The position numbers and the translations under genes are program-made. The notes beneath the pieces were generated by a model. That model searched no databases. It was not told the origin of the DNA and was given only the letters and a program-made list of their open reading frames with translations. DNA of 30,361 nt from Chloroflexota bacterium. Its GTDB lineage: Bacteria > Chloroflexota > Dehalococcoidia > Lucifugimonadales > JACPCL1. Position 1 is the stretch's first letter. Every line of letters begins with the position of its first letter. Shown here piece by piece: positions 14,979 to 20,294 of this stretch. The stretch is taken from assembly GCA_016210375.1 (NCBI GenBank), contig JACQUH010000182.1, positions 1 through 30,361 on the forward strand. The letters run 5' to 3'.

Positions 14979-15103
14979 GGGGACTCCTTCAGCAACAAGC
15001 ATAGTGGAATGTGAGGGTATTCTAGCATTAACTTTCAGAAATGGTTGCCGGAAATGGAGGGAGGATGGCCAGTGGGAGGTTGACAGTTGTTCTGGACAAA
15101 CGC

Positions 15104-15131
15104 GTAAGGGCACGATACATCGTGCCCCTAC
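15104..15131. repeat. R4-like 28-base palindrome
   Basis: Arms GTAAGGGCACGAT and ATCGTGCCCCTAC form an inverted repeat with one mismatch. It is followed by a 14-bp hairpin, AACGAAACCCAGGA/TCCTGGGTTTCGTT (15142-15175). These and the next R4 copy fill most of the gap between the OCD-family gene and hicB. Confidence 0.6.
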
Positions 15132-15183
15132 AGGACGGTGCAACGAAACCCAGGAGTTGAGTCCTGGGTTTCGTTAATCTTCG

Positions 15184-15211
15184 GTAGGGGCGACGCATGC
15201 TGCGCCCCTAC
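15184..15211. repeat. R4 palindrome next to the hydrolase remnant
   Basis: GTAGGGGCGACGCA and TGCTGCGCCCCTAC form a slightly imperfect palindrome that begins seven bases past the stop codon of the hydrolase remnant. The intact hydrolase has the equivalent repeat at 15843-15868, so the repeat and the gene end were duplicated together. Confidence 0.6.
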
Positions 15212-15217
15212 CTTCTC

Positions 15218-15303
15218 TCATCCCACCTTGCCCCGGGTGAACTGGTCTATGGCCCAGAAGTAGCGCTGCTCGCCGACGTTGTGCAGGTTGTTGTGGGAGG
15301 CGC
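15218..15303 (-). pseudogene. 3' remnant of an alpha/beta hydrolase gene
   Basis: On the minus strand this reads SHNNLHNVGEQRYFWAID, then QFTRGKVG and a stop. It matches the last 25 or so residues of the intact hydrolase ending at 15878 (HNNLLQVGEQRYFWAID, QFTRGKMG). Upstream of about 15303 the similarity ends, and the hicBA promoter region begins. It has no start codon or catalytic residues apart from the final His. Confidence 0.75.
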
Positions 15304-15307
15304 TGCG

Positions 15308-15336
15308 TTGCCAGACAGCCAGAGTGCCTGTATTGT
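15308..15336 (+). promoter_or_regulatory. promoter of hicBA
   Basis: TTGCCA (15308-15313), a 17-base spacer and TATTGT (15331-15336), about 40 bases before the hicB start. It begins where the duplicated hydrolase end stops. Confidence 0.45.
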
Positions 15337-15376
15337 ATCATCAGAGGCTAGAAGAAGGGCCAAGGGAGAAACTCGC

Positions 15377-15610
15377 ATGGCCACCCAGAAATTCACCATC
15401 ATCCTTACCTGGGACGAGCAGGAGCAGCTTTGGGTAACTCATGTGCCGGCCTTGAACTGGCTCTCTACTTATGGGGAGACCCAAGAAGAGGCCCTGGAAA
15501 TGACCCAAGAGGCGATTCTGGGCTACCTGGAGGCGGCTGAGAAAGATGGTGTGGAGATTCCCCCAGGGGATACTATGGCAAGACTCATGGAAGTTGAAGT
15601 GTTACGGTAA
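15377..15610 (+). CDS. hicB: HicB family antitoxin
   Basis: A 77-residue protein with the degenerate RNase-H-like fold of HicB antitoxins: FTIILTWDEQEQLWVTHVPAL, then the helix region TQEEALEMTQEAILGYLEAA and GVEIPPGD. It neutralises the HicA toxin. The short form has no added DNA-binding domain, so repression of its own promoter would need another route or the complex. ATG 15377 is preceded by AAGGGAGAA. Its TAA stop shares a base with the ATG of hicA, so the pair is coupled, antitoxin first. Confidence 0.88.
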   Translation: MATQKFTIILTWDEQEQLWVTHVPALNWLSTYGETQEEALEMTQEAILGYLEAAEKDGVEIPPGDTMARLMEVEVLR

Positions 15611-15846
15611 TGCCTCCTCTGCCGCGAATCAGCGGAAATGATGTGTTGAGGCTCCTTCTTAGAAACGGATACCGTCTCAGTCATGTAAGAGGCAGCCACC
15701 ATTTCTTACGCAAATCCAATGCCGACCCCTATGTCATCATCCCAGTTCACGGCAACAGAATCCTTCCACCGGGTACCCTGAAGTCTATCCTCAATCAGGC
15801 TGAACTCTCGGTTGAGGCATTCATGGACCTTGTGCAAAACGAGTAG
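15610..15846 (+). CDS. hicA: HicA family toxin (mRNA interferase)
   Basis: A 78-residue double-stranded-RNA-binding-fold toxin that cleaves mRNA when free of HicB. Hallmarks are ISGNDVLRLLLRNGY, the catalytic His region VRGSHHFLRK, and VIIPVHGNRILPPGTLKSIL. The catalytic His is present, so the toxin should be active. Start ATG 15610 overlaps the hicB stop codon. The pair lies between two copies of the 3' end of a hydrolase gene, which suggests arrival by insertion or retention after a local duplication. Confidence 0.9.
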   Translation: MPPLPRISGNDVLRLLLRNGYRLSHVRGSHHFLRKSNADPYVIIPVHGNRILPPGTLKSILNQAELSVEAFMDLVQNE

Positions 15847-15868
15847 AGGCGACGCATGCGTTGCCCTT
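15843..15868. repeat. degenerate R4 palindrome after hicA
   Basis: GTAGAGGCGACGCATGCGT with a decayed right arm (TGCCCTTT), overlapping the end of hicA and ten bases before the hydrolase stop codon. It is the equivalent of 15184-15211. Confidence 0.5.
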
Positions 15869-15877
15869 TCCGTTCCC

Positions 15878-16666
15878 TCACCCCATCTTCCCCCGCGTGA
15901 ACTGGTCAATCGCCCAGAAGTAGCGCTGCTCCCCCACCTGGAGGAGGTTGTTGTGTTGCGCCCGTGGAATCACGATCAGCGTCTTCTCCCGGCTGCCCAG
16001 GTCGTCGTGCAGGTACTGCGCCTCGGATAGGGGCACCAGCAGGTCGTTGGCGCCGTGGATGATGAGCGCCGGCGTTGTCACTCCCTTGACGAGGCGCTGG
16101 CTGGCCTCCTCCACCCGTGCCGCCTCGTCCTCTCCCAGGGGCATGCCCAGGTGGGCCAGGAGACGCACCGGGCTGCCAAAGCCGCTCTCAATGATCAGAC
16201 CACGGATGGCCTCGGGGTGGGCGCAGGCCAGCCAGAGGGCAGGGGCGCTGCCCAGAGAGCGGCCCATGAGAAAGAGGGCAGGGGAGAGGCCACGGGCGGC
16301 TCGCCAGTCCAGGACGTAGCGGTACACCGCCTCGGCGTCCTGGAGGATAGCGGTGAAGGAGGGCGCCCCCGTGCTGCTTCCATAGCCCCGATAGTCCGCC
16401 ACAAACAGGTTGAGGTCAAGCTCCTGGAAGAGGCGGGCGATGTCGTCGTAGTCGCAGGCAATCTCGCCGTTGCCGTGAAAGTACAGCACCGTCTCGCTGG
16501 AGGGCCTGGCCGCATAGGAGCGGCACACCAGGCGCACTTCTGCCGAGATGGGGACGACGTGATCTGTGGCCCCGGCGGGAGGCGCTGTCCACCCCTGGCG
16601 CGGATGGAACAGGAAAGCGGTGATGATGGGGCTGTCCAGAGGCTTAAAAGCGCGCAGTTCTATCAT
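15878..16666 (-). CDS. alpha/beta hydrolase (BEM46/ABHD13-like)
   Basis: A 262-residue serine hydrolase. The oxyanion region is LYFHGNGE (61-68), the strand-turn motif is ADYRGYGSSTG, the nucleophile is Ser137 in GRSLGS, the acid is probably Asp208 in HGANDLLVPL, and the base is His238 in RAQHNNL. No signal peptide is seen, so it is probably cytoplasmic. Relatives of this type are esterases or of unknown substrate. Start ATG 16666 fits the family N-terminus, though no strong ribosome-binding site is seen. It ends next to hicA, and a second copy of its last 25 codons lies on the far side of hicBA. Confidence 0.87.
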   Translation of the reverse strand: MIELRAFKPLDSPIITAFLFHPRQGWTAPPAGATDHVVPISAEVRLVCRSYAARPSSETVLYFHGNGEIACDYDDIARLFQELDLNLFVADYRGYGSSTGAPSFTAILQDAEAVYRYVLDWRAARGLSPALFLMGRSLGSAPALWLACAHPEAIRGLIIESGFGSPVRLLAHLGMPLGEDEAARVEEASQRLVKGVTTPALIIHGANDLLVPLSEAQYLHDDLGSREKTLIVIPRAQHNNLLQVGEQRYFWAIDQFTRGKMG

Positions 16667-16779
16667 GGCAAGTGGCGAGGGGGAAGGCTCCCCCGGCCCG
16701 GGACAGCGGCGTCCCGACCGTACCGGGTACTGCCCAACTGGGTTTTTGTCCTAATTTGCCTCTCAAAGAAGGAAAGGTG

Positions 16780-16811
16780 TTGACAACTGGCTGCCCCATG
16801 GTCACCATAGT
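16780..16811 (+). promoter_or_regulatory. possible promoter of the 25-codon gene
   Basis: A perfect TTGACA at 16780-16785 is followed by an A/T-rich patch (CATAGT at 16806-16811). The spacing of 20 bases is longer than usual, so the -10 box is uncertain. The region lies between the divergent hydrolase gene and the small gene. Confidence 0.35.
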
Positions 16812-16850
16812 ACATATTCCCAAGCCGAGGCGAAAGGAGGTGATTCCGCA

Positions 16851-16928
16851 ATGTGTGCCACCTGTGCAACCCATAACAAGGCTGGCGGCAAGAAGCCTGC
16901 CACCACCAAGAAGGGCGGCAAGATGTAG
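16851..16928 (+). CDS. 25-residue Cys/Lys-rich small protein, unknown
   Basis: ATG to TAG encodes MCATCATHNKAGG followed by KKPATTKKGGKM. AAAGGAGGTGATTCC at 16834-16848 matches the complement of the 16S rRNA 3' end almost base for base, by far the strongest ribosome-binding site in the window, ten bases from the ATG when measured from GGAGG. A TTGACA lies upstream and a 13-bp terminator hairpin follows 18 bases after the stop, so it looks like a complete, highly expressed monocistronic gene. The CxxC pair plus His (Cys2, Cys5, His8) could bind a metal; the rest is a basic Gly/Lys tail that could contact nucleic acid. I do not recognise the family. It could also be a leader peptide, but nothing follows it in the same direction. 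Confidence 0.7.
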   Translation: MCATCATHNKAGGKKPATTKKGGKM

Positions 16929-16946
16929 CTTGCCTGGCGAAACGTG

Positions 16947-16979
16947 AGAGGCGGGTCAAACACCTTGGCCCGCCTCTTT
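16947..16979 (+). terminator. terminator of the 25-codon gene
   Basis: AGAGGCGGGTCAA (16947-16959) pairs with TTGGCCCGCCTCT (16965-16977) around ACACC, with one G-T pair, then TTGTCT. It is a stable GC-rich stem with a short T-run. Confidence 0.7.
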
Positions 16980-17090
16980 GTCTGCCCCGCGCACGCAAAG
17001 CCTGGTGCAAGGGCTGACAGGAAAGGGGAGACGAAGGGGCCTGTTTCAACCCCCGTGGCATGGGCCAGATGGTGATGGAAGGAACTTCTG

Positions 17091-17291
17091 ATGGTCATTA
17101 ACCAAATACTTGTCCATGGTGGTTCTGACCTCTCCCCCTCTCGTCCCCCTCTCCGCAACGGAGAGGGGGATGCTCTTGTCGGGAGTATCTGAACACGGCA
17201 AGACCGTGTTCAGATACTCACGTTTACGATCTCCCCCTTCCCCCAAAGGGGAGGGGGATTAAGGGGGTTAGGTTATTTCGCTTAAGACCAT
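17091..17291. mobile_element. R1 structured element, long copy with terminal repeats
   Basis: Ends are ATGGTCATTA (17091-17100) and TTAAGACCAT (17282-17291), nearly perfect inverted repeats. Three stems lie in between: CCCCCTCTCCG/CGGAGAGGGGG (17145-17155, 17159-17169), a perfect 16-bp stem GAGTATCTGAACACGG/CCGTGTTCAGATACTC (17183-17198, 17204-17219), and a C-run/G-run stem near 17231-17258. It ends with GGGGGTTAGGTTATTTCGC. No ORF of note. It accounts for half of the 400-base gap before tenA; the rest holds nothing I can name. Confidence 0.7.
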
Positions 17292-17329
17292 TCAGAGATG
17301 GAGGACGAAGGGGGTTACATGCGGCGAAA

Positions 17330-17980
17330 CTACGGCCACCGCTCCATCGTGTAGGCCATGTCCCAGAACAGCAGCTCATAGCGGCTGCTGGCGAGGAAAG
17401 CCCTGCGCATCGCCTCCCGCTCCGCAGGGCTAGCTGCTGCGCCAACCTGGTCCACAAAACCACGCCACGCCTGGACGCTGTGTTCCAGGGCGCCCGTGAG
17501 ATAGAAGGCGGCCCAGGGGCCGTAGACAGGGTGGTCTATCTCCCCCAGAACACTGCCCAGGTGGTGGTAGGTCCACGGACAGGGCAGGAGGGCCGCTGCT
17601 GTGGGCCCAAGGCCATGCTGGAAGGCGGTCACCAGCATGTGGTTGGTGTAGGCCAGGTTGGTGGGGGAAGGCTCGGCCTTCGCCGCCTCCTCCGGGGAGA
17701 TTCCCACCGAGTCCAGGAGCTGGCGGTGGAGAGGGCGCTCAATGGGAGTCAGGACGCGCTTCGCCAGGGCCTCCACGGAGTCGGAGTCCGGGGCCTTCCC
17801 CAGGGCGATGGCCACCGTCCGCGCGAAGCCCTCCAGGTAATGGAAATCCTGGAGAAGGTAGTAGCGAAACTTTTCCAGAGGGAGACGGCCCTCCCGTGCC
17901 TCCGCGAGAAACGGATGCAGGAAGATGCGGTCCCAAATCGGCTGGGCCTCGTTCTTCAGCTCTTCGGAGAAGGATGGCAT
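17330..17980 (-). CDS. tenA: TenA family thiaminase II / aminopyrimidine aminohydrolase
   Basis: A 216-residue all-helical enzyme of thiamin salvage, which releases the hydroxymethylpyrimidine from degraded thiamin. The active-site residues known from Bacillus TenA have clear counterparts: Asp45 and Tyr48 in QDFHYLEGF, Cys134 and Tyr138 in LPCPWTYHH, and Tyr160 in AAFYLTG. The C-terminal SSRYELLFWDMAY supplies the acidic residue (Glu202 or Asp207). Start ATG 17980 has AGGGGG eight bases upstream. It is the last gene of the cinA, small membrane protein, tenA unit. I see no TPP riboswitch upstream, and no other thi genes are here. Confidence 0.9.
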   Translation of the reverse strand: MPSFSEELKNEAQPIWDRIFLHPFLAEAREGRLPLEKFRYYLLQDFHYLEGFARTVAIALGKAPDSDSVEALAKRVLTPIERPLHRQLLDSVGISPEEAAKAEPSPTNLAYTNHMLVTAFQHGLGPTAAALLPCPWTYHHLGSVLGEIDHPVYGPWAAFYLTGALEHSVQAWRGFVDQVGAAASPAEREAMRRAFLASSRYELLFWDMAYTMERWP

Positions 17981-18045
17981 CGGGCTGCCCCCTATCAATT
18001 GTGGCGCTCGCCGCCGGATAGCCGTGGGGGCACGCCCCCGCGCTG

Positions 18046-18267
18046 CTACTTTGACCTCGCCCGCCTCCGCCACCGCCCCAGGGCCACCCCGGACCAGACC
18101 CCCTCAACGACGCCGAAGGGCCAGGCCCCCTGGAGGAAACCATAGAGCGACGCGGCGAGACAGGCCGCCGCGAACGCAAGAACAAAGAGGGGCGAGCGAC
18201 TTTCCAGCGCGTAGAAAACCAGCATCGCGCTGACCGACGTTGCGCCGAACAGGGTCAGTGCGTCCAC
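18046..18267 (-). CDS. small integral membrane protein, conserved hypothetical
   Basis: About 73 residues: DALTLFGATSVSAMLVFYAL, a short polar turn, FVLAFAAACLAASLYGFLQG, then AWPFGVVEGVWSGVALGRW and a basic tail RRRARSK. It has two or three membrane segments with the positive tail likely in the cytoplasm. The pattern GFLQGAWPFGxVE is one I associate with a widespread small family of unknown function. I chose GTG 18267 because GAGAGGG lies five bases before it; an upstream ATG at 18345 would overlap cinA. It lies 46 bases after cinA and 65 before tenA. Confidence 0.65.
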   Translation of the reverse strand: MDALTLFGATSVSAMLVFYALESRSPLFVLAFAAACLAASLYGFLQGAWPFGVVEGVWSGVALGRWRRRARSK

Positions 18268-18313
18268 AACGTCCCTCTCGCCGCGCAGGGCCGTCTCGCC
18301 TCGTCGCACACCC

Positions 18314-19549
18314 TCAGCCTTCCAACAGGGACGCCCGGAGAGCAATCAGGGCCGAGGTTACGGCCCTGCGCTTGACCAGGGTACGGTTGTTGGCCGGGAA
18401 ACGGTAAGCGGTCGCTTTGGCGCCGCGGGCGTCGGCGATGCCGATGTACACGGTGCCCGGCGGCTTGCCCTCCAGGGCTTCAGGGCCGGCCACCCCCGTG
18501 ACGCCTACGCCCAGGTCTGCCCCCAGGCGAGCGCGAGCAGCCTGGGCCATGGCCGAGGCCACCTGCTCGCTGACGGCCCCGTGGGCCTCAATGAGGTGCG
18601 CCGGCACACCCGAGGCGATCTTCAGCTCGTTGGTGTAGGAGATGACGCCGCCCCTGAAGTAGCCCGAGCTGCCTGGAACGTCGGTGATGGTGCTGGCCAG
18701 CATGCCGCCGGTGCAGGACTCCATTGTGGCAAGAGTGAGGCCCCTTCCCCGGAGCATGGCCCCAACGGTCTCCTCCACCGACTCGTCGTCAACTCCCCAC
18801 ACGTTTTTGCCGAAGATGGCGCGCAGCTTGTGGTCTACGGGGTCCAGCAGGCGACGGGCCTCGGCCTCGGTGCCGCCCCGGGCGATGACGCGCAGGTAGA
18901 TGCCATCGGGCTTAGCGTAGGTGCCGACGTAAGGGTTCGCCACGCCCAGCACCTCCGTCGCCATTTCGTCCACCAGGGCCTCTCCCAGGCCGATGGTCTT
19001 GATGGTGCGCGTCAGCACCACGCTGCCCTTCACCCGTTCCTTGATCTGGGGAACAACGTGCCCATCCCACATGAGAGACAGCTCCCTGGGCGGCCCGGGC
19101 AGGGCCACGATGACGCGGCCTTCCTTTTCCGCCCACCAGCCGGGCGCGGTACCCACGCCGTTGGGGATGGCCCTGGCCGATGGGATAAGCCACGCCTGCT
19201 TGATGTTGCGAGCGGGCATGTCTTGCTGCCCACGGCTCCTGAACAGGCGAAGCAACACCTGGCGCTGCTCCTCGTCCACCTGCACCTGCTCCCCCATGAC
19301 CTGGGCGATGGCCTCTCGGGTCACGTCGTCCACCGTAGGCCCCAGACCGCCGGTGGTGAATGTGAAGGGATTGCGCCTCCAGGAGCGCTCCAGCACTTCG
19401 GCATAGCGCTCCAGGTGGTCACCTACCAGGGTGATCTGGCGTACCTCCAACCCCAGGGCAGGCAACCGGGACCCCAGGTAGGAGGAGTTGGTGTCCTGGG
19501 TCTCGCCCATCAGCAACTCGGTGCCAGAGGCGATGATTTCGGCATACAT
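18314..19549 (-). CDS. cinA: CinA: MoCF-like domain fused to nicotinamide-nucleotide amidase
   Basis: A 411-residue two-domain protein. Residues 1-170 form a molybdopterin-binding-like domain (EIIASGTELLMGE, TTGGLGPTVDD, ALPGPPREL) with ADP-ribose pyrophosphatase activity in some relatives. Residues 255-411 are the CinA C-terminal domain with the catalytic motif ESCTGGMLAS (Ser278) and FRGGVISYTNELK, then VGVTGVAGP and GTVYIG. That domain deamidates NMN to recycle pyridine nucleotides. Length is typical. Start ATG 19549 is the natural N-terminus (MYAEIIASGTE). It leads the minus-strand unit with the small membrane protein and tenA. Confidence 0.93.
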   Translation of the reverse strand: MYAEIIASGTELLMGETQDTNSSYLGSRLPALGLEVRQITLVGDHLERYAEVLERSWRRNPFTFTTGGLGPTVDDVTREAIAQVMGEQVQVDEEQRQVLLRLFRSRGQQDMPARNIKQAWLIPSARAIPNGVGTAPGWWAEKEGRVIVALPGPPRELSLMWDGHVVPQIKERVKGSVVLTRTIKTIGLGEALVDEMATEVLGVANPYVGTYAKPDGIYLRVIARGGTEAEARRLLDPVDHKLRAIFGKNVWGVDDESVEETVGAMLRGRGLTLATMESCTGGMLASTITDVPGSSGYFRGGVISYTNELKIASGVPAHLIEAHGAVSEQVASAMAQAARARLGADLGVGVTGVAGPEALEGKPPGTVYIGIADARGAKATAYRFPANNRTLVKRRAVTSALIALRASLLEG

Positions 19550-19807
19550 TCGTTGATGGACCTCTAGTAGGAAGTGGCCCGTGGTGGGGGCAGGAAGTAT
19601 CTTAGAGGTTTACTGGCGCAGGGGCAAGCAAGGGAAAGAGGGATGGTTACCCAGAGCCGCCGGAGCCTGGCAGGTGCAGGAAGAATCACACCATCTCTTA
19701 CAAGGCGCTCCGCGGGAAGAGGGGAGTGTCCCTCAAACTGGAAGACAACGGGCCATCAACTGCCCTCCTTAGCTGGTTCCGTTTGCTTCTGGGTGTTCAT
19801 AACTGCT

Positions 19808-19853
19808 CCTGGCACTAGAGTGCCAGGTTTTCAGTTCACCCAACCCCCGACTT
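19808..19853 (-). repeat. R2 double-hairpin repeat, cut after the left arm of its second hairpin
   Basis: Hairpin CCTGGCACT/AGTGCCAGG (19808-19816, 19819-19827), spacer, then the half-hairpin CCCCCGACTT (19844-19853). Directly after it comes ATGGTCATTG, the end of an R1 element. The break is at exactly the same base as in the copy at 3144. Confidence 0.7.
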
Positions 19854-20128
19854 ATGGTCATTGAACAATTATGATGCCAATAAGACCCATCCTCTCCCTC
19901 TGTAGTCCCCCCCTCCGCAACGGAGAGGGGGACGATTATTTGAGGGATCGGTGTGATGCGGCAGAGCCGCATCACACCGATTCTAGCCAATCTGCTCCCC
20001 CTTCCCTTGGGGGAAGAGCTTGTCCTTGAGTGAGCCGAAGCCCTGAGCGAAGCGAATGGGGAAGCGAAGGTGGGAGCCAGAGGGGGTTAGGTCAGAACCC
20101 AGGAGCAGTCTATATGGTCAAAGACCAT
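19854..20128. mobile_element. R1 structured element, longest copy
   Basis: Starts ATGGTCATTG (19854-19863) and ends AAAGACCAT (20120-20128). Inside are the CCTCTGTAGTCCCCC module, a CTCCG/CGGAG stem, a central hairpin at 19945-19962 with 19966-19983 around GGTGTGATGCGGC, and the right module GAGCCAGAGGGGGTTAGGT. An extra segment near 20010-20065 (GAGTGAGCCGAAGCCCTGAG and on) is absent in the other copies. It occupies the middle of the 745-base gap between cinA and the ligase gene; 19550-19760 shows nothing recognisable. Confidence 0.65.
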
Positions 20129-20129
20129 T

Positions 20130-20184
20130 AGTGCCAGGTTTAGATTCTGCTAACCCCCGACTTCAGTCGGGGGGCATGAAACCA
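20130..20184 (-). repeat. R2 double-hairpin repeat, cut inside its first hairpin
   Basis: Begins at the right arm AGTGCCAGG (20130-20138) of the first hairpin, whose left arm is missing because the R1 element ends just before. The second hairpin is intact: CCCCCGACT/AGTCGGGGG (20154-20162, 20165-20173), followed by GGCATGAAACC. This copy gives the uninterrupted form of the site broken at 3144 and 19853. Confidence 0.7.
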
Positions 20185-20294
20185 CGCAAAGGCAAACAGA
20201 ACCCCTTAGCTGGTAGGCTATGCTATGGCTTTTAAGGTATGATACCCCTCGGCCAACGCATCCTGAACATACTTGGTGAAGGCTACCCCCTGCG

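Noticed and set aside
17981..18313. TPP riboswitch upstream of tenA
   Set aside because: The short gaps in the cinA to tenA unit do not show the conserved TPP-riboswitch core, and there is little room for one.
18581..19567. A 328-codon plus-strand frame opposite cinA
   Set aside because: Antisense to a complete CinA with catalytic motifs; composition typical of a shadow frame.
19808..20184. CRISPR array
   Set aside because: The repeats are palindromic, few, unevenly spaced and of several families; there are no regular spacers and no cas genes.
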